Origin: Nitzschia putrida
Taxonomy: Eukaryota; Bacillariophyta; Bacillariophyceae; Bacillariales; Bacillariaceae
Length of the DNA stretch: 64,000 nt
Direction of reading: 5' to 3'
NCBI GenBank assembly: GCA_016586335.1
Contig: BLYE01000036.1
Location: forward strand, 1-64,000
Positions 50,663 through 60,746 of the stretch are shown here, piece by piece; position 1 is the first letter of the stretch; every line of letters starts with the position of its first letter. The notes under the pieces were generated by a model, which did not search any database, was not told the origin of the DNA, and saw only the letters and a program-made list of their open reading frames with translations. Both the position numbers and the translations under genes were made by a program.

Positions 50663-51331
50663 GGCCGTTGGAGGTGTTGGGATGCGGCATCGGAGGTTGG
50701 CTCCTGCCGTAAAAGTACCCGGCTTTTCACTTCTCTCCGTCTGGCATTCACACCGAAGGTACAGGCACAGAGGTATGATGTATGATACTTCGCCACCTTG
50801 CAGCAGGGAATTAGCTTTTGGCAGGGCTTGTTCATTTGTTTGACTTGCATTACATCAGCAAACATCCAAGCTTCATTTTTGGCGACATTGTTATTGATGT
50901 CTACTCTTGTGATATCTGCTCCTGCAGCAGGTATAAGTAGTGTCCTGGAGTAGAGAACTTGCTTCACTACTGGTACAGTACAATCATGATAAGGCGTAGT
51001 AGTCACTGTGCACGTGTATTGTTTGTACCTTGCCAATCATTCCGCAAATATGGCGTCGCAGTATCGCAGAACGACTGGGACAGGGTCACAATGGCGGGGC
51101 CATTTTTGGTGAAGCTTCCGCCAAATCTTTTCGCAATAGTTCTGATATCGCACGTGCGTCATCCTTTGGGAGCTGAGCAGTAGAATAGATCCTGATTTGC
51201 TCAAGGATGATGGAGAGAGGAAAGGAGAGCAATTTATAACAAAAGGAAAGTACAATACCTAAAGTGTTATACATCATCATATGAAAGAGGTGTAAAATCT
51301 ATACTCGTTCGTAGACATTTGTAGGTTCCCC
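50663..51331. other. Intergenic, nothing recognised
   Basis: About 670 bp between two minus-strand genes. Short frames without domains. Confidence 0.5.
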
Positions 51332-52303
51332 TTACAACAACAACATAACCATGACAGTACCAACCATACCAGCGGCCCCAAGGAAAACTCGAGAAGAAGA
51401 GGAATCATCAACCTCGGCGTCTGACTCTTCTTCAGTGGTGGTTGTCCCCTTTTCAGTAGTGGTATCCTCGGTATCCTCCTTGGTCGTGGTGGTATCGCTT
51501 GTAGTATCGGTAGTGCTTTCCTCGGAATCCACAACAGCAGTGCAAGCGTCAACGAGTTCATCCAAATCCATATCGTATGGGATCAAGACTGCACAACAAG
51601 CATAGGGTCAGAAACTATGAGAATATCACCAGACATGAGTGTTTTCAAACAGTGTTAAGAACATACCTGCATTGATCCCGTGAATGATTCCGTCTGATCC
51701 GATCATGTTTGGAGCAACAATGGTGGCCTCGTTGATCAAAATGGAACCTGCATCCACAGATACTGCTGCGGAACTTCCTCGGGCAGTGGTTACAGTAGAC
51801 CCATGTGTCAGATCGTTGCTAGTTAGAAGTCCTTCTTCGATGTGGTACTTCACCAAACTCTCCAAAGTAGCCGCCTGAGAGGGTTCCAACAAGCATTCAA
51901 CAACACCAGCTGGAAGTGCGTCAAAGGCATCATCTGTAGGTGCGAAGTAGGTGTAGCCCTCTCCGTACGAGAGACCACTGCTATCCAACAACGTAGCAAA
52001 GGTCTCGTAGTTTCCAGCGCTGGTAAGGATTTCCATCACAGTGGGAAGTTCCTCTACCAACAGTTTCTCCTCCTCAATGGGGTTCTCGCTGTACTCCATC
52101 ATCATACTCATGCTCATGCTCATGCTGTAGCTCATGCTAGTTCGGAGGGCACGGTTCCAGAATTTGACATCCTCTTCGAGAAGGTTGACTTCGAAGCTTC
52201 CGACTTCGTCGCGATCAACGACACGACCAAACTCTTCAGTGGCTTGGTGTGCACCAACTACACTAGCAGTGGCAAGAAGAACGGACGCTAGACTTTGTTT
52301 CAT
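51332..52303 (-). CDS. Fasciclin (FAS1) domain protein, probably GPI-anchored
   Basis: Exons 51667-52303 and 51332-51588 on the minus strand; the 78-nt intron starts GTATGT, and the junction joins HGINA to VLIPYDMD. The product is 297 residues. The signal peptide is MKQSLASVLLATASVVGAHQ. A curious Met/Ser tract (SYSMSMSMSMMM) precedes one FAS1 domain: TVMEILTSAGNYETFATLLD, GYTYFAPTDDAFDALPAGVV, LESLVKYHIEEGLLTSNDLT and DGIIHGINAVLIP. It is followed by a Thr/Glu-rich stalk (TTTTKEDTEDTTTEKGTTTT). The C-terminus has a small-residue site (DDSSSS) and a hydrophobic tail (VFLGAAGMVGTVMVMLLL), the usual GPI-attachment layout. FAS1 proteins act in cell adhesion, so a surface adhesive or wall role is likely. 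Confidence 0.9.
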
Positions 52304-53282
52304 GGTTGACTATTGCAAAACGAAATCTGTGAACCAAAGGGGTTTGTGTGCAGAGACCAAACGATGTTCGCTGCATGACGTTTCGGAACTCCACGTGCCT
52401 CTCCGTCGTGAGGAGTTTCAGTGGATCATCTCTAGTATCCCATGAATAAGGATCCCACCCAGCCATGGTCAACTTTGTGGCTATGTGTTTTTGGCCATGC
52501 AATGTCCGTTTTTGCATGAACCGTCGGCGGTTCACGTCGGGATGGCCTAAGACAAGTGGCCTGTTCAGAAATTTGGACATCGCTGAGTTGAATGAGGTCC
52601 TATGTGAGTGTGGCGGTCGAAGAAATTAAATACAAAGGTGAGCGATGGCAAAATTTGGGTCAATGGGACGATATATTAGTTGCTGGGAAGCTAAGGAAGT
52701 ACGACGTGGCCCGTTGATTCTTGGCGCACCGACGTCTTGCTTCTCGCCAGGCGACCCACCACAAACAACATCCAGACAAGAATGAAACGATGGGAACACT
52801 TGCAAATGGTCACGACCAAACATATGACCGAATCACCCACATGCTCTGAACAGATGATTACAATCTCCTCTACTGCAACATATCATGGGACGCACATGAA
52901 CAGGTTCAACAAGTTTTGTTGTTGCCCTCCATCGAGCTAATTGTGTCGCAGGTTTCGTGTGCTTGTGATCACCCAGCGTGTAAGCTATGGTGTTGAGACA
53001 TGTGCAACTGTAGCTCTTCATCGTTTTCGTAACTGCATCGGCTTGGTCCAGGAAACCATCCAATCAGAGAAAAGTATTTTACCGGCTTAACGTGCATTGG
53101 TCCCATGTACTCTTCGACGGTAGGAGCGGAGGGTGCTTTGTATAGGCAAATATACAAGCTTGAAGTATATATAAATGGAGGTTAGTGGACCGGGAATTGG
53201 GCTCCACTACCAGGTACTTCATCGAAGCCGAGATTGCAATGCACCAAGCGTGACATCTTTTTGGATTGATTGGAAGTGAGGG
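52304..53282. promoter_or_regulatory. Divergent intergenic region
   Basis: About 980 bp with no supported gene between the FAS1 gene (minus) and the DUF6824-like gene (plus). A TATA-like sequence lies at 53166-53176. Confidence 0.45.
53166..53176 (+). promoter_or_regulatory. Possible TATA box
   Basis: tatatataaat, 107 bp before the ATG at 53283, is at a plausible distance for a core promoter of that gene. Confidence 0.4.
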
Positions 53283-54421
53283 ATGATGGAAAACGCTACA
53301 GACGACGAACATGATACAACGGAACAACCTGAGGATTTTTATCCCAGTAGTTCAGATGCCATTGTTGGGTGGGCCCGACAAAACTTCCATCATGGTACGT
53401 TGACGATCACGAGCAATGATGATGAATGAGGCAATCCAGTGACAGTGTCGCAAAGCAATATTCTAACTGCAAGTGCTCTTCTTTTTTTAACAATTTGTCA
53501 GAGGGGAACCAAAAGTTGCGGGGGCTCATCCATGACCAGGCTCCCAACTATCTAGTGGCGAAAACCAAGAAGCAAAAGACAGCGGTGATCTATGCCGTTC
53601 TGACACAAATCAGAAAGGACTCTCCCACTGGACTAGGACTGGTCCGCAAAGACCCAAAAACGCAGCGTTGGTCCTATATTGGTTTGGACAAGGCAAAGGA
53701 CAAGATTGGTCATGCACTACGAAAAGCGGCGCGAGACTATGCCAGACGCAATGCTCGCGCCAAAACCACTCAAGTGGGACCAACGCAATGCTCTCCAAAC
53801 CGCAACTCTTCGGGGGAAGGGACCATAGCAGCTCGTTCTGTCTCCTTCAGTGAATGTGATGAGGAAGAAGACTATAGATTTCATAACTCCAGTGGCAGGT
53901 CCGTGGCCTTTGCAAGATCAATGGCCGTGCGCCCGCCGCAAAGAAGCAGGAGGGGGCATTATCCACCTTCAGGATCTCATGGCTACTACAGTCAGTCAAA
54001 TTCTACAACGCAACACTACCCTTACCCTCCAGCGTACCATGATGGATACTACTACCCTCGACAGCACCATTCCTCTACGAGGGAGAGCGGTTATAGTCAC
54101 CCTCCATACTACCATCACACTGAATCCCACAGCAGAAGAACCGAAAGCTCCCTTCCTTCTCATCCTGGCGACTATACACATTCACGTTTGGAAAAGTTTC
54201 CTTCATCGTCTGCTGGAAACCCTGTGGCTCTCGAAGGTGTACCCTCCAATGATGGACCGCCCGATGACCATGCGTCTTCCTCTGACCGCTACTACTGGAG
54301 ACACTCGCCCTACTACCCAGTGCCAGATTTCAGTTACAGCCAACATGAAGATAACTCCAGGGGATACAGCAGTGCGCACTATCAAGAAACACCAGGTCGA
54401 CAACCATACTACTACCTTTAG
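53283..54421 (+). CDS. DUF6824-like diatom protein
   Basis: Exons 53283-53394 and 53502-54421; the 107-nt intron starts GTACGT and ends TTGTCAG, joining NFHH to EGNQKL through a split Glu codon. The product is 343 residues (two tandem ATGs at the start). Residues about 20-120 match the pattern I know as DUF6824: DAIVGWARQNFHH, EGNQKLRGLIHDQAPNYLVA, KTKKQKTAVIYAVLTQIRKD, GLGLVRKDPKTQRWSYIGLD and KIGHALRKAARDY. This 'H-x-GN...R.LI...Y..AK...K..I...I...W...D...A..K....LR' module is abundant in diatom proteomes and its function is unknown; DNA-related roles are speculation. The C-terminal two thirds is rich in H, Y, S, P and R (YYPRQHHSS, SHPPYYHHTESHSRR) and looks disordered. Confidence 0.8.
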
Positions 54422-54611
54422 GGCAAAGCCTTTCATGGGGAGACGCATTGCCTTCAGCGACAAGCACAAAACCAACAAAATCAAGCTATCAGTTCTCTAT
54501 ATTCAAGCATACCAAGCCAAGGAAAGTTCTCCATTGTCAAGGGTCTGCACGCTCGAGGCTGAATTCACTCCTAGAGACCAAAATAACTCACTACTAGAAA
54601 AATATTTCGCC

Positions 54612-57602
54612 ATGTTTTCATGTTCCTCAACGCAAGTGGTTGGTTGTGGTCCATGTCCCAAGTGGTCAATCCAGTCAAATTTGACTGGTTTGACCCCATC
54701 ACGGAGGTGCACGCTTCGGGATACGAACAACAACAACGATTACAAAATTTTTACAAATTTGAATCGCAGCCGCCTCCTGCGTCCTGCGCAACGACGATAC
54801 CTTTGGGTCGTTGGGTTGCTGTTGTTGTTGTGCAATACTGGTACCGGTACCTTCATTGCCTCCGTCATGCAACTGGAATCAATAATGTCCGATTACCAGG
54901 AGAACATCCATCAGATGTTGTCTCAATCTCAAGTCTTGCTTCGAGAAGCGCTGGATGTATGGACCCCTTACATGGAGTATATGCAACAAGAAGTCATCCC
55001 TGGTGCAGTGACAGTATGGCATCGTTTGGACGTTCCTCCTTGGTCTGTATACCAACCAGCTCTTCAAGCCTTTGGGGAAGACTTGTGGAAACTAAGTCAA
55101 AGTGGATCTCAACTTGCCTATCTGACGGGAAAGCCTATTGCGATTCTCTGCTATTTGATTTTGCAAGTTTTGGGTGAAGTCGGCAAAGTATTGTTCCGCA
55201 TATTGTTAGAACAAGGTTGGATTCAACTGAAAGCTGGTTGGGCACAAGTTCGGGTGGGAGCTATTTGGTTTTATCGTTTCCAATCGCAACTAACTCCAAC
55301 GGAATGGCTAGGGGAAGCTGTGATTGTTGGAGGGTTGGTCGGACTGTACTATTTGTACAGATGGATTCGGCATCAAAGTTATTGGACAAGAATGATGGAT
55401 GAATACTATCGTCAACGAGGCCGAGCATTTGAGGTAAGAAGATACAACAACATTGTTCTCTGGGCTTGTAGGGGTTTGTTGCTATAGTCCGCGGTAGTAG
55501 TGTCAAAACGGAGAGGAGGATCTTGGATGGACGGTCATTCCAGTCGAGTCTTGGTGTGGGTTATGTCGCTGCGACATATAATATCGACAGCTTGTCTATC
55601 CGATGATTGGAGGAGAATTTGGCGAGCATGCGGGCGTTAGTTACTTTACTGGGAGGGTCAGACTTGCTCGGTTGGACCTGGCAAGAAATAAACGTCTTGT
55701 TTTGTGCATGATTTTTGTCAATCGGTGGTTGTTGTTTGCTTTGGTTGCCATTTTGCAACTGATTCAACCTTGATTCTCAACATTTCTGTTGTTCCTCAAC
55801 TCAACTGTTGATCCGTTCCACAGGGAGCAAATAAATTCGTTCAACAAGTTGCACGTGTTTCGATTCTTTTGGCCATGGCGGTCCCTCACATGGCCTTCTT
55901 GGGCGGTTATGTGGCACTCAAGGTCTTCCTTCCAGCAACTGTCAAATGGTTTGCCCATGATACATACAGCATTGCCCTGGTGTCCATTTGGTATCCTCTG
56001 CTCATGACGCTCTCCTGGATTCATGAGAAGAAACATCCTCAAGCCTACGCCAGGTCCTCTGAGTCTACCAAACTTGACAACAAGGCTTCTGTTACAGCCG
56101 CCAAAAAGAGCAATGACTCATCAGCTGCTACTTCTAGTGATCGGCGGAAACCTCCGTACATGCAAAAGACTGCTTCACAACAAGCACGAGAGAGTGTCAG
56201 TCGCTCCTCTAGGAGGAACCAACCTCCTTCTCCCTTCAGCAAAACTCATCCTGGAAAGGCACCATCTACCCCAAAGAGGAATCCAACATCTCCTCGAGTA
56301 GGAGCCCAATCGCCTATGGCTGCTTTGTTCATCAATGAGCCTGAGGCAGCTACTCGCTACTGGTTGCGATACTGGGTTGTCTATGGCCTTGTGCAATGCC
56401 TAGGAACAGTTGTTTCTATGATTCCTATCTTTGGGAGTTTGGTGGTCAAGCATCCATATGTCCTATACGTATGCAGCGAGCTCAAGTTGCTCTTCTTTAT
56501 CTGGATCTTTTGCATGGAAAAGGTCATTGGGGCTGTTGAGGATACTTTCTTGAAGGAAGCCATGCCATTGAATCTCCTGCATAAACATGTGTTTCCCATT
56601 CTGCTCGAGTTCGAATATATGGTGGCCGAGTCCATCACCCGTGAGACATGGAAATCACTTGTGCATAGCAAGGCTACTGGAGCCTTGGACATTTTGACCA
56701 TGCTCAAACTCATCTCGGACTCCCGCAAGGAATGGATTTTGCACTTTTTGGAGGAGGGGCGCACATTGGTGGTTCCAGCCTTGTGTCTATTCATGCCATC
56801 CTTTCTGACCCAGTACGGAGTGGCCTACGCTCAGTTTGTGGTTCCTGCTGCCAAGTCGGGGCGTGCCTTGGATGCCAAAGGGAACAAGGAACACATTGAG
56901 CTTTTGTATCTACAATATTGGGTGGTGCATTGTCTTGTCAGCGGGGTTTTGTCCTACTTTGCCACTCTCTTGTGGTGGATTCCTTTCTCCACGCACGCTA
57001 CGTTCTTGCTGTGGTGCCATTTGAGCTTCCCCAAGTCTATTCGACAGACGTATGAGGGAATAGAGTCTGAATTGGTAGCGTTTGGGCTTCTACCAGGGGA
57101 TTCCAAGATTGCTGTCAAGGACACGCGGACTCTTCAAGTGATTCAAGCAGTGTGTAGCCGACTTCCGAGTGCAAGCGAATCGGAGATTGCAGCTCTACAG
57201 GAGGATGGCCCTACACTCGAGACTACAACTTCTGTGGACTCGCAACGGTCGAATGGTGTGGAAGTGTCTTTGCGGCTGAAGTCATCCAACCGATCTTCCT
57301 CTTCCAGTATTGAAAAGCCCAAATCAGTCTCCTCTTCCAAGGTCGAAGAAGAGGAGGAGGAGGAAGATGAAGATAGTGGGGATGATACGGGTAGTGAAGA
57401 AGATGACGACGATGCCGAGTGGGTGGATACCGCAGCCTCTGGGGACACAAAGGCAACTTTGGCGTTGACATCGTCTGGGTCTACCATGCCCGATTCCGCA
57501 GCTTTAGATTCGACGGAGAAGGAGAATGCCTTGAGCAACTCTATCCGTCGATCAGCGCGACAGGCCAAACGAAAAGCACTGGAAAAACTACTTGTAGATT
57601 AG
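54612..57602 (+). CDS. Large membrane protein with REEP/HVA22-like segments
   Basis: Exons 54612-55433 and 55824-57602, phase 0; the 390-nt intron starts GTAAGA and ends CCACAG, joining RGRAFE to GANKFVQQ. About 866 residues if the start is ATG 54612, which is uncertain: 54868 (MQLESIMSDY) is an alternative, and another frame is also open over 54620-54870. Hydrophobic helices include YLWVVGLLLLLCN, AILCYLILQVLGEVGKVLF, AVIVGGLVGLYYLYRW and MAVPHMAFLGGYVALKVFL. Two segments resemble TB2/DP1/HVA22 (REEP) domains: RYWLRYWVVYGLVQCLGTVV with ELKLLFFIWIFCME, and YLQYWVVHCLVSGVLSYFAT with LLWWIPFSTHATFLLWC. The C-terminus is acidic (EEEEEEDEDSGDD) then basic. REEPs shape tubular ER, so an ER-membrane role is likely. 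Confidence 0.7.
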
Positions 57603-57630
57603 AATCAGTTTGAGATAGTGAAAGGATCGT

Positions 57631-58188
57631 TTATTTTTCTTCTTGAGTATTGATAACAAAGTATTGATGAGCTCCTCCTTGTCGTATCGTTCTAGGTTCC
57701 AAATACGAATCCCACACTTGCTGCGTGGACGGAGACATGGTATTATTCGTAGTGGCCGATGCTGCTTCCCTTTCTTCTACCGCTCGCATTCGTGCCGGCC
57801 CAACTCCCCGCACTACATCATAAATCTCGACATCATCCAGGGCCTGCACACTCGCCTCCTCCAAACTAGGATGATTCGTGACTTGTTGCAACATGTGCAT
57901 CATATTGGCCAAATCTTGTTGCAATAATTTTGCCTTTTCATCATTATCATTGTCATCATTTACCGATGATTCCAACAAGGCACGATCAGCCCAGGCTTGG
58001 ACCGTATCGGAAGAGGGTGGAGGATGAGAGACGTGCAAATCCAACGTTTGGACGGACCATGTAGGAGGAGGAAGATCCGACGTAGAATACAAACGATAGA
58101 GAGTATTGCGAGTATTGCGAGAGCATAGGGATAGGATGGTCCTGCTCCTGCTGGAGGAATGTGAAAAAGAACGTTGTAGGAACAACAT
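57631..58188 (-). CDS. Small organellar protein, possibly GatC-like
   Basis: Minus-strand ORF. I start at ATG 58188 (MLFLQRSFSHSSSRSRTILS, 185 residues), giving a mitochondrial-type leader rich in Arg and Ser; an upstream in-frame ATG is at 58272. The mature part has PPPTWSVQTLDLHVSHPPPS, an Asp/Asn run, KLLQQDLANMMHMLQQVTN and VEIYDVVRGVGPARMRAVEE. The 'W-S-x-x-x-L-x-L ... L-x-x-D-L-x-x-M' pattern vaguely recalls subunit C of Glu/Asp-tRNA amidotransferase (GatC), but the match is weak and a lineage-specific mitochondrial protein is equally possible. It is divergent from UAP56 across ~310 bp. Confidence 0.55.
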   Translation of the reverse strand: MLFLQRSFSHSSSRSRTILSLCSRNTRNTLYRLYSTSDLPPPTWSVQTLDLHVSHPPPSSDTVQAWADRALLESSVNDDNDNDEKAKLLQQDLANMMHMLQQVTNHPSLEEASVQALDDVEIYDVVRGVGPARMRAVEEREAASATTNNTMSPSTQQVWDSYLEPRTIRQGGAHQYFVINTQEEK

Positions 58189-58498
58189 GGCAATGGATGG
58201 CAGATATCGTAATGTGTGTTGTTGTGGGATGTCGGACGTTGGTGCGGGTTGCGGTGTTGGTCGCGTCTGCACGTCGCCGCATCTATTCGACTCAAAGGAA
58301 TCGGGAAGCTTCGGACGAATCTACCTGTCCGTTTGGGATCCGCGCAGACCTGCGCAGCCAATGGCTAGAGACAGAGACATCACAGCAGCAACATTAAATT
58401 GGCATTGCAACGTTGGGTCCTTGTTGTACGACGTACGGCACAACAACGCACGAATCCTAACTCTCTTTCGACTCGTAGACTACGGTAACTCTATCACC

Positions 58499-60621
58499 AT
58501 GGCTGACAATGAAGATGAGCTCGTCGATTATGACGAAGAAGAGGTAAGGGATGAAGAGGAGTTGTTGGGACGCGCCCTTGTTTGTAGCAGTAGTCATGGT
58601 AGTAGCTAGGGGGGGATCGGATCCTTTTTTTGCGTGTTGTTTGCCACGTCTCACATCGCTTGCTTCCACTCTCTTCCTATGTTATAGGCCGCCGAAGTAA
58701 CGGAAAAGGCAGAACCAGCCAAGGCTACCAAAAAGTGAGTTCTATTCTTTCTCTGTATCTCGCTTGATTGATTGATTGATTCATGACTCTCGAAAATCCC
58801 ATCGCCAAGGAAGTGGCAACACTGTGGCGCTAGGAGACATTGGATACCTCGCGGTATAGATGAATCCATGTATCCTACTTTCATTCCGTACTGTACCATT
58901 TGGAAATGATGTACAAGGAATGGAGAGGAAACGGTTCAAGTGGCATCATGATGTATTGTACATAGATGGATGGCAAAGCAGCCCTTGCTTTCCCAAGGAA
59001 TGCAAGATTGGGGTATGCTTTGCGTACCCTCCAAGGATGTCCAGTATCCTCGCTCGTCGATGGATTGCGCAAGAGGATCTCTTGCCCTACTGGAATATAC
59101 TACATACTGCACACAAACTCCATTTGGATGGATAGTTTGTGTGAAACACCATGCCATCTTTAGGTTGCCCACTTCTCTTCCAACCGCTTCACATAAAAAT
59201 GGTTCCGAGTCCCGTCTTTGATTCTCCTACTCATCTTTTTGTTTTCTACTTTTTGCGAATCTCCTCATCAACAACAACAACTGTTGCTACTACCACTACT
59301 ACTTTCTACCCTTACCAATCGTTACAGGGGTCTTTATGTTGGTATCCATGCTTCCGGTTTCAAGGATTTCCTCCTCAAGCCAGAGTTGCTCCGTGCCATT
59401 GTCGATGCTGGTTTCGAGCACCCTAGTGAAGTCCAACATGAGACTATTCCACAAGCCGTTCTTGGAGGTGATATTGTCTGTCAAGCCAAGTCTGGTATGG
59501 GAAAGACTGCTGTTTTCGTCTTGGCCACTTTGCACCAGCTCAACCAAGATACCGCCAACGATAAGGTCTCTTGCTTGGTCTTGTGTCACACCCGTGAGTT
59601 GGCCTTCCAAATTGCCCACGAGTATGAGCGTTTCTCCAAGTACCTTCCTACCGTCAAGACTGCCGTCTTTTATGGAGGTGTCAGCGTCAAGGCTAACCGT
59701 GAAATCTTGAAGAACGAATCTCCCCACATTGTTGTCGGAACTCCTGGACGTATCTTGGCTTTGGCTCGGGATAAGGATCTTCAACTGGATGGAATCAAGC
59801 ACTTTGTCTTGGATGAGTGCGATCGTGTCTTGGACAGTTTGGATATGCGCCGGGATATCCAAGAGATTTTCCGCATGACTCCCCATGAGAAGCAAGTTAT
59901 GTTGTTCAGTGCTACTCTCTCCAAGGAGAGCCGGGCTGTTTGCAAAAAGTTTTGCCAAGATCCCATGGAAATCTACGTCGATGATGAGACCAAATTGACT
60001 TTGCACGGTTTGCAATTGTACTACGCCAAGTTGGCCGAAGCCGAGAAGAACCGAAAGCTCAACGATCTTTTGGATTCCCTCGAGTTCAACCAAGTCGTCA
60101 TCTTTGTTTCCAAGGTCGCCCGTGCCAAGGAGCTCAACCGTTTGTTGACCGACTGCAACTTTCCTTCCATCTGCATCCATGCTGGTATGAAGCAAGAGGA
60201 GCGTATTGCCAAGTACAAGGGATTCAAGGATTTCAAGGCCCGTATTTTGGTAGCTACTGATTTGTTCGGACGTGGTATTGATATTGAGCGAGTCAATGTT
60301 GTCATCAACTATGACTTTCCCGATGACAGTGATCAATTCTTGCACCGTGTGGTACGTTGACACATTTTTTTGGATTTTTCTCGATCGTTGGAAATTTTTG
60401 CGTTTGGTAGTCTCACTCTTGAATGTGTGCGTGTTTGTTGGTTCGTTCCTTCTAAACAATGACAGGGTCGTGCGGGACGTTTCGGAACCAAGGGGATTGC
60501 CATTTCGTTCGTTTCCAGTGAACCCGATCAAGAGATCCTCAGCAAGGTACAAAGCCGATTTGAAGTCAACATCCCCGAGCTCCCCGATGAGATTGATATG
60601 TCCACCTACATGAGCACCTAA
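58499..60621 (+). CDS. SUB2: DEAD-box RNA helicase UAP56/Sub2 (DDX39)
   Basis: Four exons: 58499-58543, 58688-58734, 59328-60351 and 60466-60621. Introns are 144 (GTAAGG), 593 (GTGAGT) and 114 nt (GTACGT). The product is 423 residues, close to human UAP56 (428). The start MADNEDELVDYDEEE and GLYVGIHASGFKDFLLKPEL are diagnostic. Helicase motifs: Q-motif region HPSEVQHETIPQA; I AKSGMGKT; Ia HTRELAFQI; Ib GTPGRI; II DECD; III SAT; IV VVIFVSKV; V ATDLFGRGIDIERV; VI HRVGRAGRFGTKG, split by intron 3 after HRV. It ends DEIDMSTYMST. Role: ATP-dependent spliceosome assembly and TREX-mediated mRNA export. Intron 2 is the longest reconstructed in the window. Confidence 0.96.
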
Positions 60622-60746
60622 AAAGTTATATAAGGTATGGATGGTGGGGGTTGCAGGATGAGTTGGAAGAGAAAATAATACTATTACTACTAGGATGACT
60701 TTTGAGTGTGTTGTGTGCACAGGGAGACAACATGCAGAACGTTCTT

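Noticed and set aside
52263..52580. 105-codon minus-strand ORF overlapping the FAS1 start
   Set aside because: No domain, and it overlaps the FAS1 signal peptide region in another frame.
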